In this document: positions 48,824-60,920 of the stretch, piece after piece
Position numbering within the stretch: position 1 is the first letter of the stretch
How the letters are laid out: each line of letters starts with the position of its first letter
Assembly: GCA_028564675.1 (NCBI GenBank)
Contig: JAOVVO010000252.1
Coordinates: 38,393-102,392, forward strand
From: Onchocerca lupi
Taxonomy: Eukaryota > Nematoda > Chromadorea > Rhabditida > Onchocercidae
DNA length: 64,000 nt
Direction: 5' to 3'
Made by a program: the position numbers and the translations under genes
The notes under the pieces: generated by a model
Seen by the model: only the letters and a program-made list of their open reading frames with translations
What the model was told of the DNA's origin: nothing
Database searches by the model: none

Positions 48824-51353
48824 TTTCTAGCAGGGGTAAAAAGTTATTTGGCAAACAGCATTTGTGTTTTTGGATTATTTCTGGGGGTTTTCCACTGTTC
48901 GAAAAAAAAAAAATAAAGTTTCGGAGAAGTTTCGATCGTTTTAGATTACCTTCAGAAAGCTTTCTTGATTCGGATTATTGACAGAAAGCATTTCCCTATG
49001 AGGAATTTGATTTTGAAATTTGATCCTTGAATTTTGTGCATTTTACATAGTATGAAAATCCCTTGTGAAAAATTGACGAATTAATACTCAAAGTCTTCTT
49101 TTTGGTCTTATTTAAGTTATACAAAAGTTGATTTCAACCTTTCTTTCAAGTAAAGGACCTGGATGTTATTGATTTCTGTCCTTCGGTATTTTTGGTCACA
49201 TCACTGTCTTGATCTAGAATCTAGTTGCTATTAACCGCTTAATTTAATCGTTCGTTGCTAGCTTTGGCCGTGATTCGGTTGGCTAAGTTTTAACCATGTG
49301 TACTGAGACGATTAATCCTTTATAGAGACTTCATTCTATATACAGCCGTATAGTCCCGAGATATCCCAGTGATCTGATTCTGAGATCGTTCTGTGAATGG
49401 GCATCAAGTAAAAACGCGTATGAAAATTGATTTATTTCGAGTTCTCCGCGAAACGGAGATCAATGTCTGAACTTCTTTGTTAGAGTTAACTCTCGAATTT
49501 CTGGCCTTCAGATTCCTTGCTCTTGCCACACTTTTTCTTTTTGAACTTCTTATCCCTCAATTTTCAAGTTTTTGTGTTTGTGGATTACGCACACACTCCA
49601 AGTGCACTGAAACAAATGCTATTGTCTTTAAAATAACACAAAAAACAGTTGAGCTCTGGTTTCCTAACGTTCGGATACTTCTTGATTGAGCTATCCTTCC
49701 GAGATCAGATTCTGCTGCTTCTGGAATTGTTAACCTTGCTATCTCTCGGCTTCACAGGCTTCACAGCCTCACATTTTTTCTATTCAAATCCTTAGATTTC
49801 ACAGTTGCCTGATTTTGAAATTTTCTGTCTTTTAGAATCTTGATTTGAGACATTCCTGATTGCACTTTGTCTGTCTTTTTGATCTTTAAATTTTGACTTT
49901 TACCCGCGTAACTTCTTTCACAATCCTCAACATCTAGATTTACACAACTGTTCAACTTAAGGATACCCTCGTCTCCTAAATTTTCGATTCTACTCGAAAT
50001 TACTTTGTAGAAAATGCAAAGCACACCATTTAAGCAAACACAGAAAGACATCGACAAGAAATAAGGAATTCTGGATAATATCATATTTATATTAAAATTG
50101 CAGCTAAAATGAATTTTTGATTGGAAAGGAAGATCAGCTTTTCTCGAAAGTATTTATAGATGATTGACTCATTTCGTTTTTTTTTTTTTTTTTTTTTTTT
50201 TTCCAATCCATCATGATTTCTAAATTTTATTACTGATTAACTATTAAAATAATGAAAGAAGCCAACCTTTTATAAATTCCTCAAGTTCTAGACAGTACAT
50301 TTCTGACTCAGTCCTATGACATTATTAATTCAGCACAAAGTATTTTCAACTCATCTATAAATGATTTCAGACAAGATGGAATTTTCTCGACATATTTCAA
50401 GAGGGTGGTTTTAAATTCAAAATTTCCAGATTTCAATCAAATTTTTGAGACAAAGATTACTTGAAAAATATCTCAAGTAAAATATGACTAGCGAAGAAAG
50501 CTTATTCGGAATGAGTAACGATAACGGAGTAATCTGAAAAAGATTGATTATAAGAATATTATTGTAATGAACATCGATAGAGGAAAAAATTGGAACTAAA
50601 GTAGAAGAAAAATAAACGGAAACAAATGTTGTCTGTTGATAACGACTGGAAGTAAAAATTAACGGAGCGAACAAGAAAATGTTGGGGCGGACAGTCGGAT
50701 GGATAGCCTACTAATCCGACAAACATGTAGAAGACTTTCTGCAAATAAAGATTAATTGATTTTCCCAGACGTTATTCAGATTTTTTGAAAGTTTCAAGAC
50801 TTTTAAAAATATTATTTTGTCGACGATTGAAAATCACCGTGTTTTTGATGAAAATTAGCATAAAAGTTAAGGTAGTCTAAATTTCTGTATAACTGATCAT
50901 CATAGTGATAATAGATCAAAACCTTTTTTAGAATGCCAATATATCCATCAATGTGACAATGAAACTGTTCCTGGAGACTATGTTAGTTGACTATATTATG
51001 AATTAGTTTTCTAAAGGAGAGATCAAGAATGTCAATTACCAAATCATATCGATTCACTTATTGATTGCTGGTCTACCAATCTTTCAGATTATTATTCGTC
51101 AAATTTAGTTGATCGAAAAATAACTTCAACATTACTCAATTCGGATGAATTTTTCAATCGAAACTTTCTGCTTTGATATATTTTTTAGCTAAAATTTCTT
51201 GGATAATATTATTTAATAGTAATTAGTTATTCTCAAATTTATATTGAAAAAAAAAAAAAAAATTTGATAAGAGAAAGCGTATTTGAGTAAGGAAAAGGCA
51301 AAAAATGATATGCTTCATACAAACTTTTGTATTTTGTACTTTCTTTTTCTCTT

Positions 51354-51358
<5 letters not shown>
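48824..51358. other. Intergenic region with a GC-elevated patch
   Basis: 49150-50050 is less AT-rich than its flanks. On the minus strand 49761-50084 is open for 107 codons, with a hydrophobic start (YFLSMSFCVCLNGVLCIF) and a Lys-rich remainder, and a further Lys-rich patch (DKKFKKKKCGKSKESEGQKF) lies near 49500-49560. No consistent gene model joins these, so a decayed gene or element is as likely as a real one. Confidence 0.3.
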
Positions 51359-51389
<31 letters not shown>

Positions 51390-53180
51390 TATGTGAAGAA
51401 AGAACTTATTTTGTTTTATATTTTTTCTTTTTTGCTTATGTCATTACTTTTTTATTTTCTGTTTGAAAACAAATTTCCACACAGAAAAGTTAGCCATTTT
51501 CCCAACCTCAAATATTCTCTCGTCATTTTTATGCTCATGCCTAATTCTGCTATGAAAATTTTGTCATGATGTGTGTTTGTGTGTGCAAAAATATTTGGTA
51601 AACGAGAAATAAAAAAGTGATCGAATCATTTTCATCGTTTGGCATCAAAAATGAAATAAACGTCATAAAATTCCTTTTACATATGAAAGTTCCAATTTTG
51701 AAATTAAATGTTTGAATCACCGTTTTCTTTTCTTTTTTTCCATTTTGTTAAATTGTTTGAAAGAAATGGATAAGAAACAGTGAAAAACAAATAGAGTTTG
51801 ACATTTATGTCATCTCTTCTTGAAAATAACTATTTTTTGTTAGATGCAGCTAAATAGTAATCAAAGAAATTGCTCTAAAAGTTTATTTAAAAATGATATA
51901 AGTCGGATCATGAAACTTTTTTTTTTTCGTTTATCTATAAAAATATTCATGATCATCTATTAGTTCCTTCTATTATTTTACTGAATTAATGAGAAGAAAT
52001 TAAATTTTATAATAAAGTTTGAAACAATATTTTTTCAGATGCACTATAACCCCGAAGAATGAAGTCTTACTTGCTGATAACATAATTAGATGATAAGCGT
52101 TCGTTATATGGAATATTTTTGCGTAAAATTGACTTTCTTGTTTCAAATTACGTCAAAACAACACTCATCAATTTTGCAATCCTTTCATATTAACATCATG
52201 ATTTAGTATGATGAATCAAACAGAAATTTTTTTGAAGAAATAATTAGCATATTTTTCAAATGCTTGCCTGATGAATTTATTTTTTTTTTTTTTTTTGTTC
52301 ATCAGAAAAAAAAAAGACGCGACGAAAAAGTTCAAACATTTTATTCCTAATCATTCATATTATGTTTTCAGTTTTTTCAAAGTTATTCAAAATATTTGCT
52401 TTTGTTTTTGAAACAAAACTATTCGAGCCTGTTTTTAATCCCGTCTTCTCTTTCCTCTTTATGTTGCTTCCGACCTAATTTTTTCTGGACTATTTAAGAT
52501 TAATGATAAGCAAATATTAAAATAATCAAAATAAGATTTAAGAAATCTCAGGAGTGATTCCGATACTTGAACTATTCTGTTGTGGATTAATATTTTACAG
52601 CTTTCCCTTCCTAAACAATCAATGCTTTTAGGAGTGAAATATTAAATTGACAATTAAGGCTGAAACTTTTATCCAATTTTTTTAAAAATGAATGTTCAGA
52701 TTTGGATTGAATGTAACTCTCTTCATAGTTCTTATCTTTTAAAATTCGATTTTTAAAAAAAGTTGAGATTTGCATTAAATTTATGCATTTTGCATAACAA
52801 AGCTTTTTTCCATCTAACAGTGCAAAATGATCGCAATAGTATCATTCAAATATGAAATTCATATTACCATCTAATATGATATTTATGATATGATTCATCA
52901 ATATATTCTTTTGATAAAAATTATACAAAAAAACATAGGCTAATATGGTTGATGTAATAAATGCAATTATTGATAGTGATAAAGATTGATAATAAAAATT
53001 TTACATGTATGACGGGAAAGAAAATTCGTATATTAATAAAATAAAGGGACATTTGATTGATGCTAAACTCTAATAATTCAACATTTTATTACCATTGCTC
53101 TTCAAACAATTTCTTAATCTATCATCACATTTTTTTCTTTTCCTTGAATTAATCGTTATGATTTTTTTTTTTTTTTTTTT

Positions 53181-53275
53181 TGGAATTTATAATCAAGCAA
53201 TTAATCTTTAGGAAATTTTGGAATTTATAATCAAACAATTAATCATGAGGAAGTTCTGGAATTTATGATCAAGGA
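53181..53275. repeat. Three tandem copies of a 38-bp unit
   Basis: TGGAATTTATAATCAA starts at 53181 and 53219, and TGGAATTTATGATCAA at 53257, exactly 38 bp apart. The third copy is truncated and diverged. They follow directly on a T run. Confidence 0.85.
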
Positions 53276-53876
53276 ACAAGGCCAAAATAAGCATTTGCTG
53301 ATAAAAAAAAAAAAAAATGTGGAATTGCATGAAAATGATAATTCCCTCATTTCAGAAAATCTGTGAAAACAACTGCAAATTCAAAAAAAAAAAAAAAAAA
53401 AAGAAAGAAAAAAAAGAAGTTTGATCTAATAATAACTAAAATTGCTGAAAAAAAAACAATTTTTGTTTATTAATTTAGATAGGTAATCCTAGTCATAGTT
53501 TAAATTGATAGTAAAACCATATATAGATTTGAAAAAATACGATTAAATTTAATAAAAATCAGTTCGATAATTTTTGCAAAATGCTAATACAACAATTTAT
53601 ATCTGTATTTTTATCTAATAAATAATTCTAAAGATAACAAAGTTTCCACAACTATGTAACTTTAAATTATTTGAATCTTTTGTAGTCAACTATTTTTAAT
53701 TTGATTGTATATCATTTCATTGATTTCTACAATCAAAAATTTCAAGAAAAATTCACATATCTTTCGCATTTATCATACTTTTCAATTCGAATAAAAATAT
53801 TCCACATTTCCTGCTTCATCTATGTATTCAATAAATACAAATGTTGAATAATGAATAATAATCGCTTTTTAATGTC

Positions 53877-53880
<4 letters not shown>

Positions 53881-53953
<73 letters not shown>
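53881..53953. repeat. 73-bp poly(A) with one interruption
   Basis: 39 A, one T, 33 A. This is the longest homopolymer in the window. It could be the tail of a retroposed sequence, but no target-site duplication or retrocopy was recognised to its left. Confidence 0.9.
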
Positions 53954-53955
<2 letters not shown>

Positions 53956-55842
53956 AAAAAGAAGAAAAAGCGAAAAAGAAATTAAGCAGATTTAAAAAAG
54001 AGATTTTATTCCCGACAATCTTTTTATTATTTATTATTTCGTATATTTCTATCATAAAATTTTTCAAAATATTATAATTAAATAATCAGGCAAAAAGAAT
54101 TTTTCTTTTCTCGTTCTTTTCCTTTTGTAACAGATTATTTGAATAATTCGTAAATTTTTTTTTTCTTTTTTATTTTCATGATATAACTAGAACTTAGACT
54201 TTATTTTGTCTAAATTCCAGTTGTATCATGAAAATCAATGATAAGCTAATGTTTATGTGCAATATTGATAAATTAAAAAAAAAGTTTCTGAAAGACCACA
54301 AACATAATAATGTTCATAGATCATGAAGTTATTTGTTATGTAAAAAATTTTTTTATAGGCAAATTTTACGAAATATGATATCATTATGACTGAAACATTT
54401 ACTAATTAAATAATGTATATTGGTTGATGAATAAAAATTTATTCGAAAATAGGGTTTTTTTTTCTGGAATTTCAATATTTCCATAAATTCATATCTCTGA
54501 TTAATCTAATTATAATGATAACAAAACAATAAATTTTTCGAAATTATTCATATTTTTCTCTTTGATTTGTTATTGTTAAATCGAAAATAAAAGTCAAATT
54601 AGAACCAAACAAATAAGGTATACCAAAAACCCATCAAAAAACTTTTTTTTTTTTTTTTTTGTTTTTATGATAAGGAAGATCAGAAATAACATCCCGAGTT
54701 TACAGACAACACTAATTAATCAGTTATTGTATAATAGTAATATTACACTTATCACCTTCTACATAATCCATCAGTGTTACTGTATTCGTTCTATTTTCCC
54801 AGATGTTTTGATTACGATGACTGATAGCTTGTGATTTTCAGCTGATATCAGTGACATTTTATAACATATCTATAGAGTACATAACTCCTTAGTACATTGT
54901 CGTTGTTATACTAGCTATCATTATGCATAGTATTTCTTTCTGACTTTTGATAATGGAATAAAAAAAAATTTGATTAAAATCATTTTCAAAACGATTACTA
55001 TCATGAAAAAAATATTTTTTTGTCATATCAATTACTTACTCAAATGTTTTTAATTTTTTTCTATTTTGCTTTCTGGATGTTTTGTAATTTAGCAAATACA
55101 GACGAATTTAGAAACCTGAAAAGTTAGATTTTTAAAATTTAAAAGAAGAAAAAATAAATATATTTTTGAAAAAAGCAAAGAATGAAGATAATTTTTTTTT
55201 TCTTTGTACATTCTACATACCGCCCTATGCATTAAATTGCTATCAATTTGTTGAAGGATACAACCACTGTGATTTGATAACGATTGAATTTGATTTTGAT
55301 CCGATAACGCACCTTTTCTTTTTACATCTTTACAAGTTATCAAATTAGCTTTAGTAGAATAATAATTCTTTTATAATTTATTATGTAAAATATGAAAGAA
55401 TAATTTGATTTGATTGTAAAATTTAATTTGCTTCAGTTAAATATATTCTCATCTAATTTTTAATTATATCAAATTCGATTTCATCTCTTAATTGCTGTCT
55501 ATTGATTACTTTCATGTTTGTTATTACACATTTTCATTAGGTTCATTAGGATTGCCATTAATTTTCACATTGTCCATTAACTTTACTGTTAACTTCTATT
55601 ATTCATTTTGTCTTAATTAATCAGTTGTTTTCCTCATCTAAAATATTCAAATTTACACTATCTTCTAAAATAGATACTTTTAAATTTACACTATCTTCAA
55701 TTTGAAATTTTTAACCAATATTTGTTAAACAATATATTACAACAAATATTTATTGCAATGCTAAAGTTTTCTTTTTCATTTTTCTTTTAGAAAAGATATT
55801 TTCGTGGAATCAAACTAATGCAATTAATCCTTTTTAATAATT

Positions 55843-55875
<33 letters not shown>

Positions 55876-56759
55876 AAAAAAATTCCAGAACAGTCGTTAC
55901 CAACACTACACTAAAATGTTATCACAATTAATCATTTCAAAAATTGGAAAAAAACGAAATGTAAACAATGGTAATGATGATAAATGTAATTAAAGTATTA
56001 AAAAGATTAGAATATCCGAACTGAAGGTAAAAAATATCGCATCAGATTTTTTTCATGAAATCCCGAAAAATTTGATTTATCTAAAATGTTAAAATTAATT
56101 AATATTGCAATTTTCAAATATTTTTATGTCACAATTTGATCAAAGAATTCATTATACTTTGATAATATTCGTGTTTTACAATTACTTCTCTTAAAGTTTT
56201 ATACACATTACCCTTACAGATAATTTTTATTCTGTTATTAATTTCATTTCAGCATTATAATCTTCTAATCTTTATTTAATTTTTTTTTCTTTTTAGAAAA
56301 TTGTTATTGAAAGTATAATTATGAGATCATACCAAAAAAAAAAAAAACAATGTTTGGAACTGTGATATCGAATAATACATCCTGGTTTGTTATCGTTTAT
56401 ACATTTATTTCATTGATCAATAATATATTTTGACGATGTTTGTTAAGCAGCGATAATATTATCTTGCATAAGGAAATCATTTACAAATATTTTTCAATTT
56501 AATTAACACTAATAAATTAACGAACTGAATCTTCGCTATGGAAGCGATTTATACTGACCAGTGAAACCTGAATTTTTGTTTAATCATTTAGGAATTCATT
56601 AAGAGAAAAAATAGGTACTTTTGAGAACACTTTAAATGTTATGGAGAAATTATTACAATTTTTACTACAAATTCTTTGAAATTTCGAGTTATTCCAGGTT
56701 ATACGCTTAGTTATACGATTTTATTACTGGACATATCCGTATGTAAGGAGTGAATGTTA

Positions 56760-57192
56760 GGTCAAGTAGCTTTGTACTTTACTTTTTGTTGAGGTCAAAG
56801 TACGCGCCAAAGGAGACACACTCTCAGACGCTAACAATAGCGCTTTATTGTGATCAAATTCTATCGGGATCCTCCCTCCATAAATAAAGAGGGTCCTGAC
56901 TACAAGTTTATTTTTTCGAAGGATATGCTTCTGGGTCGGCTGGATTGTTTATCGTCCTGAGAATTGTCCCCTTGATATTAGTGGAATTGTATTGATCGAC
57001 TGATATTGCAATTGTTTTCGTATGTGTTGTATCATCAGTTTTCGTTATAAAGGTTTAATTACCCAAGTTTGAGGTTTCGAGAACTACAGAACAAGAAAGA
57101 AGAACTCCCAACAATTTCACGGTTAAGAAGATCGAGAACAGAATCCAAGAACCCACAATTATTTCACAATCAGAGATCATTGACAATTTTGG
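56760..57192. other. GC-elevated block carrying an SL1 sequence, possible retrocopy or element part
   Basis: Composition changes abruptly from the AT-rich flank. GATCCTCCCTCC and GAGGGTCCTGA at about 56870-56900 form an imperfect hairpin around ATAAATAAA. A perfect SL1 leader is at 57052-57073. One plus-strand frame stays open without ATG from 57051 to the TGA at 57231 and reads on into the inverted repeat. I recognise no known family. Confidence 0.45.
57052..57073 (+). other. Exact 22-nt nematode SL1 spliced-leader sequence
   Basis: The 22 bases from GGTTTAATTACCC to AAGTTTGAG equal the nematode SL1 leader. The following bases are GTTTCGAG, not the GTAAAC that follows the leader in SL RNA genes. 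No Sm-site at the usual distance and no 5S rRNA neighbour was seen. It is therefore unlikely to be a normal SL RNA gene. A genomic copy of a trans-spliced transcript, a diverged SL-like gene, or an SL1 captured by a repeat element are the options. Confidence 0.8.
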
Positions 57193-57444
57193 TCGAAGTT
57201 GAATTCCGAGTACTGTACTGCTTACTGAACTGAATGCTGATGCTGCAAAAAATTACGTATGATATTAAAAGATACTAATAGTCGTAAATGATGAAATGTT
57301 CGTAAGTTCAAATAGTCGTGAATGCTGAAATGTTCGTAAGTTCAGAATCTTAAATCTCGAAAAGTTTTTACCTACTGCTTTGGAAATTTGATCGAAGTTG
57401 AATTCCGAGTATTGCACTGCTTACTGAACTGAACGCTGATGCTC
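57193..57444 (+). repeat. Left arm of a foldback (inverted-repeat) element
   Basis: Starts GTCGAAGTTGAATTCCGAG and contains that motif twice (57193 and 57392), plus a local duplication of TCGT-AATG-TGAAATGTTCG. It is about 90 percent identical, in inverted orientation, to 58290-58592. The two arms define an element of about 1.4 kb. Confidence 0.85.
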
Positions 57445-58289
57445 TGAGAAAAATAATTAAAAAATAATATACAATAAAAAAGCATATAATTAAAAAGTAA
57501 AAAGCTAAGAAAAAAATAGAAGAAAATCGGATTTCATAAAAGCTAAAAAATAAAAGAAATAAAAAGTCGGAAAAAGAATTTTGATGAGATATTAAAATGA
57601 ATATCATGAAATTAAAATTATATAATAGTAAAAAAGAAAAAAATTCCCAACAAAATGTAAATGCGTGCACATTATAAATAAGGTAAAAATATTATTCGAA
57701 TGCAGGGGATGGTGAATAATATTCAAGAACAATAAATAATGTTTAAAAGCAGTAAATAATTGTTTAATCAATTACAAAGTACATAGTACATCAATTTTTT
57801 TCTAGGTAAATTAGATATAAAACAATAAGAAACATAATTAAATAAAAAAGCTAAGAAAAAAAATGGAAGAAAATATGTATAATAATAAAAAGAAAAAAAT
57901 TTACAACAAAAAGTAAAAGAAAGGACAAACCTTTTTTCGGAAGATATTTTGAATCTACATTATCATCGTTCCAGTCATTAATAGTTTTCGTTCTACCAGT
58001 AATACACTTCCTAAAGGAATAGATAAAAATTACAAATTAGCTAAAAATATTTTTAAATTAATATCATCAAATAAAAAAAAAAATGGAATAAGCTCAATAA
58101 GGAGCTAATTCTGCGCACACGCGAACATCAAACGTGACGATTAGTCATCACGGCTAACAAGAGGGAGTGGAGCTTATTGATTCCTTTTTTTCTCTCATTA
58201 CCTCCCGCGCATTTTAAACTCAAAATTTTGAACGGACGAACATTTTCGGACTTTTTTTTTTTGGTTTTTATATTTTTAAATTTAAGATT
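57445..58289. mobile_element. Central region of the foldback element
   Basis: About 845 bp between the arms. The left part is A-rich and internally repetitive: AAAGCTAAGAAAAAAA is followed by TGGAAGAAAAT-type text near both 57510 and 57850. The right part (58085-58250) is GC-richer with potential secondary structure. No transposase was seen. If mobile, it is non-autonomous; target-site duplications were not identified. Confidence 0.45.
58085..58183 (+). ncRNA. Possible structured RNA-like segment inside the foldback element
   Basis: GGAATAAGCTC near 58085 can pair with GAGCTTATTGATTCC near 58169. Inside, CGTGACGA-TTAG-TCATCACG forms an 8-bp hairpin with one mismatch. A T run follows at once, as at pol III termini. 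There is no match to a known RNA family by eye and no clear A/B boxes. Weak evidence. Confidence 0.2.
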
Positions 58290-58592
58290 TTCAACTTACG
58301 GACATTTCGGAATTTACGGCTATTAGTATCTTTAATATCATATGTAATTTTTTGCAGCATCAGCGTTCTGTTCAGTAAGCAGTGAAATACTCGGAATTCA
58401 ACTTCGATCAAATTTTCAAAGCAGTAGGTTAAAACTTTCCGAGGTTTAAGATTTTGAACTTACGAACATTTCAACATTTACGACTGTTAGTATCTTTTAA
58501 TATCATACGTAATTTTTTGCAGCATCGGCGTTCTGTTCAGTAAGCAATGCAATACTCGGAATTCAACTTCGATCAAATTCTCAAAGCAGTAG
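58290..58592 (-). repeat. Right arm of the foldback element
   Basis: Reverse complement of 57193-57444 with about 10 percent divergence. It too has two tandem copies, each with TTTTTTGCAGCATC and TCGGAATTCAACTTCGATC. The outermost boundary is near AAAGCAGTAG at about 58592. Confidence 0.85.
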
Positions 58593-59589
58593 TTACTAAC
58601 AGCCTGCACCAGTAAATGAAGACTCAAACTATAATCATAAATATGCATAATTTTGTTAATATTTGCGCATTTTAGTTAATCTTTAATTTTTTAGGTTTAG
58701 CATTGCTTGAGAAATTTGTTTGAAAAATTTAGTAACATATAACTAAATGTATCATAAATTTCAGAACTTAAAGAAAGAAAGAATGTATTTTACAAATGAT
58801 AAATCAGGAAACATTAGAAATGCTTTTATTAGTTTTTACATTTCTAAGCAGTCAATAATTTGCGGTGCCATTTGTATGCTACTAAATTTATTTGTCATAA
58901 TTTTTGATTCTCAGCGAATGTTCTGTAAAATTTCACCCAGTTCCTTTAATTCTATCTTTACACTTTTTTTTTCAGAATTTAAGCCGATACTGTATAGAAA
59001 TGTTTTTGAAATTGAAGAAATTAAAATGTTCTATATTTCATTTTAACCTAAACTTTGTAAAGGTTTTTCTTTTTCGGAAGCTTAGTCGATATAGTGGAAA
59101 ATTTTTGCAAAATTATTTTTTTTTTCGTAAGTTATTGAAATTAAGAAAATTAAAATAGCGCAAGATAAACTATTGCAGCTTCTAGAGGATTATATATATA
59201 TAGATAAATCACTCTGAACTAATTAACTGTTCCTTCTTTTATTATATTGCAATTACTTTAATTCGGTTTAATATCATAAATAAAAGACAGAATATGGTGA
59301 AATATAAATAGATAAAATGTGTTTAGATGTATAGGTAAAAAGATGAAAATTACGTTTTTTTTTTTGGAATTTTTTTCTTCTTTTTATAATATTCAGTGTT
59401 AATAATAAAATATTCACAAATTGATGCTTTGCATTTTACGGAACGGAGTCAAATTCAGTCCGCTCATCAGAGCGTGGTGCAGAGCAGAGTCCGAAAATTC
59501 CCTCTCTCACTTACTTTTAGCTGTCACGGATGTTATACGTGGAATAGAGTAAGCATATCTATATAAAAATGATGGCCTATTCGAGCAAA
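58593..59589. other. AT-rich region between foldback element and helicase relic
   Basis: The overlapping plus-strand frames at 58747-59158 are Phe/Lys/Ile-rich without a domain. 59440-59540 is GC-richer (CGGAGTCAAATTCAGTCC and similar) and may belong to the helicase-bearing element. Confidence 0.4.
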
Positions 59590-59775
59590 AGGTTGTGTCA
59601 AAATTTGAAAATAATCGGTGAAGAATTTGCCAAGTTCCGTCCTCGCATTCTTATGATTCCCATGGATACACCATTCTAATTTAAGAGATTGCAATTCCCA
59701 ATTCGATAGACGTTTGCATTCACGATCAACAAAGCTCAGGGTCAATCCTTACAATTGTGCGGTTAGATCAATGGG
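59590..59775 (+). mobile_element. Decayed PIF1/Helitron-type helicase fragment
   Basis: One frame reads RLCQNLKIIGEEFAKFRPRI, then LMIPMDTPF, stop, FKRLQFPIR, stop, TFAFTINKAQGQSLQLCG, stop. The FKRxQFPIR and TINKAQGQSL motifs are hallmarks of the C-terminal part of PIF1-family helicases, which nematode Helitrons encode. Three in-frame stops and no further helicase motifs show a dead fragment. The minus-strand frame across the same bases (59533-59745) is a shadow. A host PIF1 pseudogene is the alternative. Confidence 0.75.
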
Positions 59776-60801
59776 TAAAATTTATGAAAAGAGACAATTC
59801 AAGACACAATCTAATATTAGAAGCCAGAGAGATAATCCTTAAAATGCTTGAAGAAACATTTGATTATACACTATCATTACCTCAACATTTGTGTACCAAA
59901 GAATTAATCATTCAAATCAGCAAACATTCTTGAAAAATTTTGATTGCATTTAATTAGTAATTTTCATTCTAACAAATTAATGACAAAAATTCATGTTGTG
60001 AATTTTTTTTAAAAAAAAAATAAATAAAAATCAAAAGTGGATTTGATTCATCCGATTGGTACATCTAATTGATTGTTGTAATCAATAAATCGATTTGTAT
60101 GATAGGCTTATTGATATACGATAATGAACAACATTTATCAGTGCAATATAACAAAATATAAACATGGCATAGAAATATGAATATAAATTTGATAAATCTT
60201 TGTCTTATAAATATCAAAGTGTGACTGCAATTATAGTAGGTATAATTATGCTAATTAATCATCAAATGATTGAATAATGCGTTTAACAATATAATTGTAT
60301 TATTTTCCCATAAGAAATTGGGAAATCAATTTCTCATAGGAAATTTTAAATTTACGAAAAAAATTAAAACAATTAATACTAGAAAAGTTAATATTAAAAA
60401 AAATTCTAGACAATAAAAATTACTTGAATTTTTTTTAAAATGAGTAATAAAAAGATGCTAAATTCCAACAAACATCTTTTGCGCAATATAATTAATTTAT
60501 TTGTTCAGAAATGTTTGATTTCTTATAACATAACTTATAATCAATTAATATTATGATACTTGATGTTTAGCTATTATTCAATGCCAGATAATTTAAGCCA
60601 AATATTAGCATATCGTATCATTTATAATTAATTATAATAAATGTTTAGCCTGAAAGATATATTTAGCCAAATAAACAAAAAAAAGAGAAAAAAAGTAATG
60701 AGAAGTGTTTATCTGTCATTTCATTGATAATTATAATCTTAGAATAATATTTGAATATATTTCTAATTTAACAAGAAATATAGCAAAATTCTCATTGCAA
60801 A
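59776..60801. other. AT-rich spacer between helicase relic and START-domain gene
   Basis: No gene was recognised. A short 8-bp inverted repeat (AGAAATTG/CAATTTCT) lies near 60314. Confidence 0.6.
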
Positions 60802-60807
60802 TTTATT
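60802..60807 (-). terminator. Polyadenylation signal of the START-domain gene
   Basis: AATAAA on the minus strand about 115 nt beyond the stop codon at 60921. Confidence 0.4.
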
Positions 60808-60920
60808 TATATAACTTTCTCTTTTTAATCTCTAAAAAAAAAAATAATTAAAAGGATTATATGAAGATAGCATAATGAAAAATTGAAATTATATGATAAA
60901 ATTCCTGCGATGAATATCAT

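Larger units (their letters stand above)
51359..56740. other. AT-rich stretch with long homopolymers, no gene recognised
   Basis: A T run of about 26 lies at 51359-51384, and other T or A runs near 52280, 53165, 53385, 54642 and 55846. Open frames are low-complexity. Nothing coding or RNA-like was recognised. Confidence 0.6.

Noticed and set aside
53879..54067. Minus-strand Phe-rich frame
   Set aside because: It is translation of poly(A)/poly(T), not a gene.
57052..57192. Interpretation as a normal SL RNA gene with Sm site AATTTTGG at 57185
   Set aside because: The leader is not followed by the SL RNA intron sequence, the AATTTTGG is too far away (about 133 nt), and it is part of the inverted-repeat unit, which varies there in other copies.
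59533..59745. Minus-strand 70-codon frame
   Set aside because: It is the antisense shadow of the helicase relic, whose motifs are on the plus strand.
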